29,270 bases of DNA from an uncultured Prevotella sp. (GTDB lineage Bacteria; Bacteroidota; Bacteroidia; Bacteroidales; Bacteroidaceae). The notes under the pieces were generated by a model that searched no databases, was not told the origin of the DNA, and worked only from the letters and a program-made list of their open reading frames with translations. A program made the translations under genes and the position numbers. Below, piece after piece: positions 15,223 to 23,736 of the stretch. Positions within the stretch are counted from its first letter, which is position 1. Every line of letters starts with the position of its first letter. The DNA is taken from positions 1 to 29,270 of the forward strand of contig CAMTJK010000003.1 of NCBI GenBank assembly GCA_947072805.1, given 5' to 3'.

Positions 15223-17796
15223 TTATATAAGTTCAATATAAGTAGACTTTATCCAGCCAATTTTACCATCTGCCAATCGTATTTCTATCCAGTTTTTTAT
15301 GGAATCGTCCGTAATTAAAACTTTTGTTCCTTCGTGTAATATAAACAGATCTGTTCCATTATCAGCTGGAGTACTTTTGACAGTTATTGATGGACTTGTA
15401 ACTATAGCACCGGTTCTGTTGACCAAATTCTTTCGTTGCTGATAAGCAAAAATTACAGATGATATAAATACTATAAAAAATAGTATTCCATTAAAGAAGC
15501 CAACCTTTCTAAGTACAATTTTTGATGAGAATAAATATAACAGAATAAATACGACAAACAAGGAAAGTGAAATAAGAGATGTCCTGGCCCAGGCATCTAC
15601 ACTCATTATATTGATAAGTGTACGATACCAGGTGACAAAAAACATTTCACTTTCAGGTACTATTTTATCAATTGTCTTTGAACGAGCCATTTGTAGATTA
15701 AATCGTATATCAGTATCACCTGGAGATAATAACAAAGCTCTTTCATAATTTAAAATAGCACAAGTAATATTCTCTGTTCTATAGTAAGCATTGCCAAGAT
15801 TATAATATAAATCCGACGACACGCCAGTCTTCAATAATTCCTCATAAGTCTTAATCGCTTCACCATATTTCTGGTTGATATAAGCATTGTCAGCATCAGA
15901 TTTTGTTAAAGCAAAATTCTGATATGGGTAAAAAACAAGGAATATCACAATCCATATAAGTGTTTGCCTTGAATGCGTTTTCTTTTTCATGGTGTTTTCA
16001 ATATTCATGATAGCTGATAAAGCTGCCTCATAGGTCTTGTTCATATTACCTTGAACATCTCCAGGCGCATAACGTTCATATTCACACTCATCAATAACTG
16101 ATATAAATTCTTTGATTGTTTCCTCCGATATGTTACAATCTGTCAAGCATGAGCTTATGTTCTCTTTGGAAATTCGCTCAATAGGCATATTCAGTTTGTC
16201 ACCTATATATCCCCATAATGCTCTCAGCACTTCATCATAAAATTCCTTTTGTTTTTTAGCACACATAAGCTTATTGGCAAACTTTAATCTTTTCGTTGCC
16301 AATTTATTTGCTTTCTTACCTCTTATTTTGCCTATGTTAGAACTATCCAAAGTACGTTTACGAAGTATTACAAGCAAGCATGTAAAACCTGAAAGAATAA
16401 TTATAATTGATATAATATATTCATAAGAACCAAAAAAGAAATCGTTGATTTCATGAATACTACTCTTACCTGTTTTTATAAATCTGATATCATTATTTAA
16501 TTGTTTTAAATCCTCCTGTCCTGTATAATTACTTGTCGAAGACATTTTATCTCCTTTTTCTACGTTTAGGACAAAAGATTTTGTGCGAATTGTTTTGTAT
16601 CCTTTTTCGAGCGTATCGAAATAAGTGAGTTCTATAGGTGGTATCTCGTACTTACCAGGATGTCGTGGTATGGCAAGATAATCATATATATAACTACCCT
16701 CTATTCCATTAGTAGTCAATTTAGTATTATCTGTTATCTTAGGATCAAACTTGTCAAAATCCTTGGGAAAGTGAACAGATGGAGCCTTTATCAACTTTAG
16801 ATTACCAACTCCCTTTATTGTAACTTTTATAGATACAGGCTCATTGGCCTTTGTCGTATTTTTATTTAATTGACCATTAATGGTAAAGCTTCCTACTCCG
16901 CCAGAGAAATCTGCAGGCCGAGTTGGTAATGGCTCAACATCAATAGTGACTCCAGGTGCCGTAATCTTCTGTTTAACCTCTATATATCCGGAGCCTCCAT
17001 TAAAAAAAGCTTCAAAGGGATCCACGGAGCGATTACTTAGAACCACAACACCATTAAATGTCAGACTTGGTATGTCCAATTTACCTGTCTTTTGCGGAAA
17101 CATGACATACTGACTACCTGTAACAGTACGATAAGGTCGCCCATTTATAGTTTCAATCTTAAAACTCTTTTGCTGCGGTAATTTCACCTCCTGGCTATAG
17201 AAGCCTTTTAAATCAGGCATTTTACCTTCAAGTTGTGTAAGATCGACGAGTGTATAAACCTTGTATGTTAGTAATACAGGCTCTTGTTCGTAGACCTTTT
17301 TCTTATTTGCTGTTACTTTTATAAACAAATCAGAATTGGAGATTCTTGTACCAGCGGCTTGCTGCGTATTACCTCTGTTTGGATATGTAGAATTACTTTT
17401 GCTCTGATAATTACCTACAACATGAATTTTTATAGCATTTGACGTTATACGCTTTCCATTTGCGACAATTTGAGCTTTAGGAATGTCATAATTACCATTT
17501 TTATTTGCACACAATATGTAGGTATATGTAATAGAAGACGTTGATGTTGTATGTCCATTTATAATTTGGAAACTTGATTGAGAGGATGTACTTGGACCAA
17601 TCAATATTTCCAATTCATCTGGCATTTTTTCAATTTTAAATCCACTTACATTTTGAGTATTTATTTTATATGTCAGCCTGAATTGTTCACCCACACTAAC
17701 TTGTGAAGGGGCTTCTGCTACAAAAGATTGCCCCGACACTTTTATCAGAAATGTGAAAAGAGAAAATATAACAAAAACCTTTTTCATAATTACCAT
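15223..17796 (-). CDS. BatD-BatE fusion protein
   Basis: An 857-residue fusion. The BatD part (1-about 600) has a signal peptide (1-22), a large periplasmic beta-sandwich region (23-450), a membrane helix (459-478) and a cytoplasmic basic/helical domain (480-595). The BatE part starts at Met603 (MKKKTHSRQTLIWIVIFLVF), still resembling a signal peptide, followed by TPR repeats (about 633-700, LYYNLGNAYYRTENITCA), two membrane helices (740-756, 767-785) and a bacterial SH3 domain (790-857, GAIVTSPSITVKSTP). BatD and BatE are separate in Bacteroides fragilis as I recall; here no stop separates them. Either the ATG at 17796 or one at 17787 may be used. The product is a probable part of the Bat membrane complex in oxidative or envelope stress tolerance. 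Confidence 0.9.
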   Translation of the reverse strand: MVIMKKVFVIFSLFTFLIKVSGQSFVAEAPSQVSVGEQFRLTYKINTQNVSGFKIEKMPDELEILIGPSTSSQSSFQIINGHTTSTSSITYTYILCANKNGNYDIPKAQIVANGKRITSNAIKIHVVGNYQSKSNSTYPNRGNTQQAAGTRISNSDLFIKVTANKKKVYEQEPVLLTYKVYTLVDLTQLEGKMPDLKGFYSQEVKLPQQKSFKIETINGRPYRTVTGSQYVMFPQKTGKLDIPSLTFNGVVVLSNRSVDPFEAFFNGGSGYIEVKQKITAPGVTIDVEPLPTRPADFSGGVGSFTINGQLNKNTTKANEPVSIKVTIKGVGNLKLIKAPSVHFPKDFDKFDPKITDNTKLTTNGIEGSYIYDYLAIPRHPGKYEIPPIELTYFDTLEKGYKTIRTKSFVLNVEKGDKMSSTSNYTGQEDLKQLNNDIRFIKTGKSSIHEINDFFFGSYEYIISIIIILSGFTCLLVILRKRTLDSSNIGKIRGKKANKLATKRLKFANKLMCAKKQKEFYDEVLRALWGYIGDKLNMPIERISKENISSCLTDCNISEETIKEFISVIDECEYERYAPGDVQGNMNKTYEAALSAIMNIENTMKKKTHSRQTLIWIVIFLVFYPYQNFALTKSDADNAYINQKYGEAIKTYEELLKTGVSSDLYYNLGNAYYRTENITCAILNYERALLLSPGDTDIRFNLQMARSKTIDKIVPESEMFFVTWYRTLINIMSVDAWARTSLISLSLFVVFILLYLFSSKIVLRKVGFFNGILFFIVFISSVIFAYQQRKNLVNRTGAIVTSPSITVKSTPADNGTDLFILHEGTKVLITDDSIKNWIEIRLADGKIGWIKSTYIELI

Positions 17797-19484
17797 TCTT
17801 TTTCCAGCCTACGATTATTGGGTTGCTGCTTCATTTTTTTCATCTTCTCCTGTGTGTCTTTTTCTTGCTGCATAGCAGCCTTGAGCAATTGTTCTGCATT
17901 TTCCTTGCTCATTTTATCCTTATTGTTATTTTGATTTTGCTGTTTTTGCTGCTGATTATTTTTTTCCTTTTTTTCTTTCTTGTCTGTCTTATTATCTTTA
18001 CTGTCTTGTTTTTGCTGATTCTGTTGTTGATTTTGTTTTTGCTTTTCACTTTGACGTTTACAATATTCTAAATTGTATCTGGATTCATTGTCATATGGAT
18101 TATTACGTAAAGCATTTTTATATGCCTCTATTGCTTGAGCATATTCTTTTTTATTTTGATATATCAATCCCATATTATGAAAAGACATTGCAATTCTACC
18201 TGGTACCTTTTCGTTACGAATTGCTTTTTTATACATATCAATAGCAAAAGAGTCTTTCTCTTGTGTCATCAAAACGGTACCCAAATTATAATTAGCTTGA
18301 GGATTTTGAGAATTCTTTTCTTTTGCTTTAGTATAAAATATTTCAGCCTTATTTTGTTCACCAAGGTGATATTGTCTATTTCCTTTTCTAACAAAATATC
18401 TGTCAGTCTGGGCATTAGCATAAAAAGTTCCAGACATGAATAAAACAATGAAGAAGACACATTTCGTACCGAACAATGATATGTTTCTAAAATGCGGATT
18501 CTTACATTCGTTAATACATACTTCAATAATCAAAAGGAATAATATGAGAAGTGCTACAGCTTGAAATTGTTCATCGTAATCACTATAAATGTTACTTGAT
18601 ATTTCTTTCTTTGACAATTTGTCAAGTTCTTTATCTAATAAATTCTGGACATTTCCATTGTTGCCAACATGTATATAGGTGCCATCTCCCATAGAAGCTA
18701 TCTCACGACACATGTTTTCATTTAGTGCAGAAACTACAACATTACCGGAATTATCGGTTATAAATTCATTTGTTCCGGGTATTGGAATAGGCGAACCATT
18801 TGTAGAACCTATACCCAATATAAAAATATTAATTCCCTTTTTCCTCGCCTTTTGTACGGCTTCTTTTATTCCGCCTTCATGATTTTCTCCATCTGTTATA
18901 ACAATTAGAGCTTTACCCACACCTTCTTGTTGAGTAAAACTGTTTGATGCAACGTCTATTGCTCTTGCTATGTCTGTACCTTGAACAGATATAAGGGAAG
19001 GATTTGTAGTATTCAGAAACATTTTAGCAGACACATAATCACTCGTTATTGGCAATTGAACAAAAGCTTCTCCTGCAAAAACCACAAGACCAATCTTATC
19101 GTTAGAGAAATTATCAACAAGATTTTCTATGATCATTTTGCTTCTTTCCAATCTATTTGGTTCAACGTCTTCTGCCAACATGGAATTGCTGATATCCAGG
19201 GCAATTATAGTCTCTATACCCACCCTTTTTTCATTTCTAATCTTTGTTCCAAACTGCGGTCGTGCCAACATTATAATCATCAGTCCAAGAGTTATTTCCA
19301 ATAACCAAAATTTCGTTATTGGTCTCCACTTGGACACATTGGGCATTAGTGATTTTATCAAGTAGTAATCACCTATTTGCTTAATCTTTTTTTTCTGTAT
19401 ATGATATATGGCAAAGTGAATCAGTGCCAATATAGGTATCAGCACTAATATATATAAATATTGTGGATCTTCAAATCTGAACAT
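17790..19484 (-). CDS. BatB-BatC fusion protein (vWA plus TPR)
   Basis: 564 residues. The BatB part has membrane helices at 8-27 and 57-73, then a vWA domain (about 90-290) with an intact MIDAS: DISNS at 97-101, Thr170 and Asp198 (ITDGEN). A membrane helix follows at about 308-323. The BatC part begins with another hydrophobic segment (341-357, ending YANAQ, a former signal peptide), then three TPR units (about 362-475). It ends in a low-complexity Gln/Lys/Asn tail (476-526) and a charged helix. The predicted topology places the TPRs in the periplasm. The stop overlaps or abuts the start of batD-batE. vWA MIDAS proteins pair with MoxR ATPases; the partner is encoded upstream. Confidence 0.91.
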   Translation of the reverse strand: MFRFEDPQYLYILVLIPILALIHFAIYHIQKKKIKQIGDYYLIKSLMPNVSKWRPITKFWLLEITLGLMIIMLARPQFGTKIRNEKRVGIETIIALDISNSMLAEDVEPNRLERSKMIIENLVDNFSNDKIGLVVFAGEAFVQLPITSDYVSAKMFLNTTNPSLISVQGTDIARAIDVASNSFTQQEGVGKALIVITDGENHEGGIKEAVQKARKKGINIFILGIGSTNGSPIPIPGTNEFITDNSGNVVVSALNENMCREIASMGDGTYIHVGNNGNVQNLLDKELDKLSKKEISSNIYSDYDEQFQAVALLILFLLIIEVCINECKNPHFRNISLFGTKCVFFIVLFMSGTFYANAQTDRYFVRKGNRQYHLGEQNKAEIFYTKAKEKNSQNPQANYNLGTVLMTQEKDSFAIDMYKKAIRNEKVPGRIAMSFHNMGLIYQNKKEYAQAIEAYKNALRNNPYDNESRYNLEYCKRQSEKQKQNQQQNQQKQDSKDNKTDKKEKKEKNNQQQKQQNQNNNKDKMSKENAEQLLKAAMQQEKDTQEKMKKMKQQPNNRRLEKEW

Positions 19485-19489
19485 AGTCT

Positions 19490-20488
19490 TTATGGTAATT
19501 TCCTAAATACAGTTATTCTTAGTAAGACTTCAAGTAGTAACGATATAATTGCAATCATTGCCAATGGTTGATATGCCTCATATCTTTTACTGAATTTTTT
19601 TACATTTAGCCTTGATTTCTCAAGTTTATCTATTTCCGAATATATTTTCTTTAATTCAGATGAACTTGTTGCTCTGTAAAAATTACCATCTGTTGCGTCT
19701 GCAATATCACTTAAGGTTTTTGTATCTACTTCAACAGGCATATTTACATACTGGATACGACCACCCACTTGCATCGGATAAGGAGCCATCTTGTCTGTTC
19801 CGACCGCAACTGTGTAAACTCGTATACCAAAACTTTTTGCAATTTCAGCAGAGGTCATAGGCGACAGATCTCCCATATTATTACTCCCGTCTGTCAGTAA
19901 AATTACAATTTTACTTTTGGATTTGGATTCTTTGAGGCGATTTACGGCATTGGCTAATCCCATTCCAATAGCAGTACCATCTTGTATCAGTCCTCGTGCC
20001 GCAATGTCTGTTCTAACATTCTGCAGCAGATTCAACAAAGAAGCATGATCAACAGTCATTGGACACTGAGTAAATGACTCACCTGCAAAGATTGTTAAAC
20101 CGATATTATCATTTGGACGACCGGCAATAAACTCTGCCGCAACCTGTTTTGCTGCTTCAATTCTGTTAGGCTTTAAATCCTCCGCCAACATACTTGTCGA
20201 AACATCCATGGCCAACATAATATCAATACCTTCTATCCATTTGTCTTTCCAGGAATTCTGAGTCTGAGGTCTTGCTAAAGCTATCACAATAGATGAAAAT
20301 GCAATTATCCTAAAAATCATTTGAATCGGCAACAATATCACCTTCAAACTCTGTGACACGCTGTTGAAAGCAAAGGTGTCGCTCATACGCATTGTTGGCT
20401 CTGTCTTCTTTCGGAAAATTGCATACCATAATATATATGGTATTATCAACAACAGTAAAAACAGATATTCCGGATTAGCAAATTGCAT
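19490..20488 (-). CDS. batA: BatA, vWA-domain membrane protein
   Basis: 332 residues. N-terminal membrane helices (about 8-25 and 51-70) precede a vWA domain (88-about 290) with a complete MIDAS: DVSTS at 95-99, Thr172 and Asp200 (LLTDGSNN). A C-terminal hydrophobic helix (about 312-328) follows, so the vWA domain faces one side between membrane anchors. It is the paralogue of the BatB half of the next gene, with the same ALARPQ segment preceding the vWA domain. Known from B. fragilis, where the bat genes support aerotolerance. It lies 46 bases after the BatD-like gene and five before batB-batC. Confidence 0.93.
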   Translation of the reverse strand: MQFANPEYLFLLLLIIPYILWYAIFRKKTEPTMRMSDTFAFNSVSQSLKVILLPIQMIFRIIAFSSIVIALARPQTQNSWKDKWIEGIDIMLAMDVSTSMLAEDLKPNRIEAAKQVAAEFIAGRPNDNIGLTIFAGESFTQCPMTVDHASLLNLLQNVRTDIAARGLIQDGTAIGMGLANAVNRLKESKSKSKIVILLTDGSNNMGDLSPMTSAEIAKSFGIRVYTVAVGTDKMAPYPMQVGGRIQYVNMPVEVDTKTLSDIADATDGNFYRATSSSELKKIYSEIDKLEKSRLNVKKFSKRYEAYQPLAMIAIISLLLEVLLRITVFRKLP

Positions 20489-20534
20489 AGTCTTCTATTT
20501 CAAGTAAAAACTAAAACTGTTATAACACGACTGC

Positions 20535-21602
20535 CTAATATAGCAACAAATAGAGATTACATATTACATATATCAGTATGGTGAGACACAACAAAGAGAC
20601 GCTTGTTAAAAGTATCTGCAACACCAATCTTGTTCGATTTGATTGTATTTCCTTTTCTGTAAGTTGCGGTTTTACGACTTCTTCCATCGGTTGATTCTCA
20701 ACTTTTGTTGAGTTGATAAAGTCTATCGCATTCACCAAATTCATGTCGTTCTCATTAATTGGAGTAGAGTATTTCGCAAATTTCACGAGATCTGCCGTTT
20801 GAAACAAATTACGCAATTCTTCAAGTGAATTACTATCAGCCTCCACAAGACGTGATATAATTTCACTACTTGTCATTTCTAATGCATTGAATCCATATCT
20901 CTCCTGAATATACTTGCGTAAGGTGTCTGTCAGCTTCGTATAGTACTCTTTTGTATCTTCAGCTATTGTCAATTTTCCTTCTCGAATAGCTTCTATTTCT
21001 TTCATCGCTTTCTGATGAGGTAAGAGTTTCTTAACAATTTTGATTCTTATTCTTATAGGCTTTCTATCTCGAATCCATATATATAAGAAATAATCCAATC
21101 CAACAAGTACCAGCATTATGAAGCTTAACCAGAACAATTCGCCCCATTCACTCCATGAAAAAGGATTGTCTTGAACATCCTTAGGACCATAAAAAAAATC
21201 CATACGTGTAGTATCCAGTTCAACCTCAAGCACTTTTAGTGCAAGGCTTGTGCTTTTCACCTCTTTTCCATTTACCTTCACTGTGAATGGTGGCAAATAG
21301 TATAATTTCCCATCGAAAGACGTAATTGTATACGATTTGGAATATTTAATCTCGTCTTCGTTTATGCTTTCAGTCTGAATATCTGACGAGTTTAAGTATT
21401 CCACACCATCTACAATCATTTGTTGAGGGTGAAATGCCGGAAATACCACATTAGCATCTTTGTTTGATATAACACTTATTACAAGATGAGCTTGCTCACC
21501 TATATACATTTGGTATTTATCAACTTTTGCTTCAATAGTAACACCTGCCTTTGTTGATATGCTTGTTAATAACAGTATAATAAGAAACAATATTTTCCTC
21601 AT
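20535..21602 (-). CDS. BatD-like membrane protein of the moxR-bat operon (DUF4381-like)
   Basis: 355 residues: signal peptide (1-19, ending STKAG), a periplasmic beta-rich domain (20-about 145), a membrane helix (154-177), a cytoplasmic helical domain (about 190-300) and a second membrane helix (325-352). The cytoplasmic domain (TLRKYIQERYGFNALEMTSSE) resembles the domain after the helix in BatD (residues 520-580 there), suggesting shared ancestry. Proteins in this position, between DUF58 and batA, are regular members of MoxR clusters but lack an assigned activity. The gene begins one base after the DUF58 stop, so they are coupled. Confidence 0.8.
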   Translation of the reverse strand: MRKILFLIILLLTSISTKAGVTIEAKVDKYQMYIGEQAHLVISVISNKDANVVFPAFHPQQMIVDGVEYLNSSDIQTESINEDEIKYSKSYTITSFDGKLYYLPPFTVKVNGKEVKSTSLALKVLEVELDTTRMDFFYGPKDVQDNPFSWSEWGELFWLSFIMLVLVGLDYFLYIWIRDRKPIRIRIKIVKKLLPHQKAMKEIEAIREGKLTIAEDTKEYYTKLTDTLRKYIQERYGFNALEMTSSEIISRLVEADSNSLEELRNLFQTADLVKFAKYSTPINENDMNLVNAIDFINSTKVENQPMEEVVKPQLTEKEIQSNRTRLVLQILLTSVSLLCLTILIYVICNLYLLLY

Positions 21603-21603
21603 G

Positions 21604-22473
21604 CTAACTTCTTTGTTTAAACAACATAAGCAAAGATTTTACATAATCTTGGTTTGTTGCAATACTGATATTATCCACATTGCTTTTATTAAATGTATCA
21701 ATTAATTCCATTTGTCGGTTATTCCAATAAGTGGAATGAGCCGTTCTCAGCTTCTTGCTACTTGTATCAATATATTGTTCATGTCCTGTTTCTGCATCTA
21801 CAATCTTCATCAAGCCGATATTAGGTAATTCCTTGTCAAACGGATCATATACTTGTATTGCAACAACGTCATGTTTTTTACTACATATAGTCAATGATTG
21901 TGAGAATGAGTTACGTGTATAAAAGTCGCTTAAAACAAAAACTGTACACCTTCGTTTTATCACATTGGAAAGGAATTGTAGTGTCTCGCTTAAATCTGTT
22001 TTGTTGCTTTCCGGATGGAAATCCAGCATTTCTCTGATTATGTACAAAATATGTTTGCGTCCCTTTTGTGGTGGTATATACTTTTCTACTTTGTCAGAAA
22101 AAAATATCACGCCTATTTTATCATTATTCTGTATTGCACTAAAGGCAAGAGTTGCAGCAATTTCTGTTACCATTTCAGCTTTTAGCTGCTGTCTTGTGCC
22201 AAAATCAAGAGAACCACTCACATCAATGAGCAACATCACTGTTAATTCTCTTTCTTCTTCAAATACTTTTACATATGGTTTGTGGAATCTTGCTGTGACA
22301 TTCCAATCAATATCACGGACATCGTCACCAAACTGATACTCGCGTACCTCGCTGAAAGCCATTCCTCTTCCTTTGAAAGCAGAATGGTATTGTCCGGCAA
22401 AGATGTTGGAGCTTAGTCGTCTGGTCTTTATTTCAATCTTGCGTACTTTCTTTATTATTTCTTGCGTATTCAT
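21604..22473 (-). CDS. DUF58 (vWA-like) protein of the MoxR cluster
   Basis: A soluble protein of 289 residues. It carries the DUF58 signature YQFGDDVRDIDWNVTARF followed by a vWA-like core with a DxSxS metal site (LLIDVSGS, Asp84/Ser86/Ser88). Such proteins are partners of MoxR AAA+ ATPases in chaperone-like assemblies. I chose the ATG at 22473, which overlaps the moxR stop as TGATG; a TTG one codon upstream at 22476 is the alternative. Tight coupling to moxR supports a stoichiometric relation. No signal or transmembrane segment is present, so it probably works in the cytoplasm. Confidence 0.9.
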   Translation of the reverse strand: MNTQEIIKKVRKIEIKTRRLSSNIFAGQYHSAFKGRGMAFSEVREYQFGDDVRDIDWNVTARFHKPYVKVFEEERELTVMLLIDVSGSLDFGTRQQLKAEMVTEIAATLAFSAIQNNDKIGVIFFSDKVEKYIPPQKGRKHILYIIREMLDFHPESNKTDLSETLQFLSNVIKRRCTVFVLSDFYTRNSFSQSLTICSKKHDVVAIQVYDPFDKELPNIGLMKIVDAETGHEQYIDTSSKKLRTAHSTYWNNRQMELIDTFNKSNVDNISIATNQDYVKSLLMLFKQRS

Positions 22474-23468
22474 CAAGGTACTTCCACCTTATTTATAATC
22501 TTACTTATAATTTCTTCACTTGACATATTGCTTGCCTCTGCTTCGTATGTCAGTCCTATTCGATGGCGCAATACATCATAAGCAACAGCACGTACATCTT
22601 CCGGAACAACATACCCACGCCTCTTTATAAAAGCATAAGCGCGCGAGGCTTTCGCAAGATTAATACTTGCACGAGGACTGCCTCCAAAGGAAATCATGTT
22701 CTTCAGTTCTTTCAGTCCGTATTTTTCCGGGTATCTTGTTGCAAATACAATATCTGCAATGTATTGTTCTATCTTTTCATCTATATAAACTTCCCTTACA
22801 ACAGAACGTGCTTTGAGTATTTCTTCAGAAGAAGTTACTGGCGTTATTTGTGGAAGACTCCCTGCAAGATTTTCTCTGATAATCTTCTTTTCTTCTTCCA
22901 GTGTCGGATAATCAATAACAACTTTAAGCATAAATCTGTCAAGCTGTGCTTCCGGAAGAGGATAAGTACCTTCCTGCTCTATTGGGTTCTGTGTTGCCAT
23001 TACAAGGAATGGAGCAGGCAATTTAAAGGTTGTACTACCAATTGTAACTTGTTTTTCCTGCATTGCCTCAAGCAATGCACTTTGAACCTTAGCCGGAGCT
23101 CGGTTTATCTCATCTGCCAATACGAAATTGGCAAAAACAGGACCTTTCTTAACATTGAAAGATTCGTCTTTCTGAGAATATATCATTGTTCCTATCACAT
23201 CTGCCGGAAGTAGATCCGGTGTGAATTGAATACGACTGTAGTCCGCATCAACAAGTTCTGATAGAGTTTTTATCGCCAAAGTTTTTGCAAGTCCGGGAAC
23301 GCCTTCCAATAAAATGTGACCATCACTAAGCATGCTCAACAACAGAGATTCAACAAGATGTTTTTGACCGACAATTACTTGATTCATCCCTGATAACAAG
23401 TTTGTAACAAACGAACTTTGTTGTTCTATTCGTATGTTAAGTTCCCGAATATCAATAGCTTCTGCCAT
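22473..23468 (-). CDS. MoxR-family AAA+ ATPase
   Basis: 331 residues, the usual MoxR length. Walker A is GVPGLAKT (56-63), Walker B is FVLADE (115-120, followed by INRAPAKVQSALLEAMQE), sensor 1 is MATQNPIEQEGTYPLPEAQLDRF, and the C-terminal lid domain follows. MoxR ATPases remodel or assemble target proteins together with vWA-domain partners; here three (DUF58, BatA, BatB) are encoded directly downstream. It is the first gene of the 13-kb run, with a -7 box 41 bases upstream of the start. Confidence 0.94.
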   Translation of the reverse strand: MAEAIDIRELNIRIEQQSSFVTNLLSGMNQVIVGQKHLVESLLLSMLSDGHILLEGVPGLAKTLAIKTLSELVDADYSRIQFTPDLLPADVIGTMIYSQKDESFNVKKGPVFANFVLADEINRAPAKVQSALLEAMQEKQVTIGSTTFKLPAPFLVMATQNPIEQEGTYPLPEAQLDRFMLKVVIDYPTLEEEKKIIRENLAGSLPQITPVTSSEEILKARSVVREVYIDEKIEQYIADIVFATRYPEKYGLKELKNMISFGGSPRASINLAKASRAYAFIKRRGYVVPEDVRAVAYDVLRHRIGLTYEAEASNMSSEEIISKIINKVEVP

Positions 23469-23509
23469 AAAATGTTCTTTTTTACATTAATCTTTCTTCA
23501 AATTTTACG

Positions 23510-23517
23510 CAAAAGTA
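23510..23517 (-). promoter_or_regulatory. -7 promoter box for moxR-bat operon
   Basis: The minus strand reads TACTTTTG, matching TAnnTTTG, 41 bases upstream of the moxR ATG. A TTTC (one base from TTTG) lies 21 bases further upstream at 23539-23542 as a possible -33 element. No other box of this quality was noticed within the following ten genes, though I did not search every internal position. Confidence 0.6.
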
Positions 23518-23661
23518 GTGATTTAATAAGTGAATCATGAAAATATCAATCTAAATAATATTAAAAAACACATCTAATTTCTAATTATGTCCGTTGCTGT
23601 TTTAGCTATTCATAGAATGAAAACTTTGATAATGCAAATCGGTTTATAATACCATTGTAAA

Positions 23662-23712
23662 GTAAAAATAGAATATACTTCATAAATAGGGCGGAAGTAT
23701 ATTCTATTTTAC
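23662..23712 (-). terminator. hairpin downstream of the ftsY-HU operon
   Basis: Arms 23662-23681 and 23694-23712 pair over 19 bp with one bulged A (GTAAAAATAGAATATACTTC against GAAGTATATTCTATTTTAC), loop 12 bases. It starts 25 bases after the stop of the HU-LysM gene. The minus-strand tail is TTTACTTTAC, moderately T-rich. The surrounding 23469-23736 spacer contains no other gene. Confidence 0.7.
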
Positions 23713-23736
23713 AAATAATCCTGTATGCCGAATATT

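Noticed and set aside
17870..18060. Apparent simple-sequence repeat rich in TTG/TTT
   Set aside because: It is the coding sequence of the Gln/Lys/Asn-rich tail of the BatC half; not a separate repeat element.
22563..23213. 216-residue plus-strand frame antisense to moxR
   Set aside because: Cys/Phe/Tyr-rich composition typical of a shadow frame; the opposite strand encodes clear MoxR motifs throughout.
23587..23649. 20-codon plus-strand frame in the spacer before moxR
   Set aside because: Too short, no coupling to another gene and no promoter box; expected by chance.
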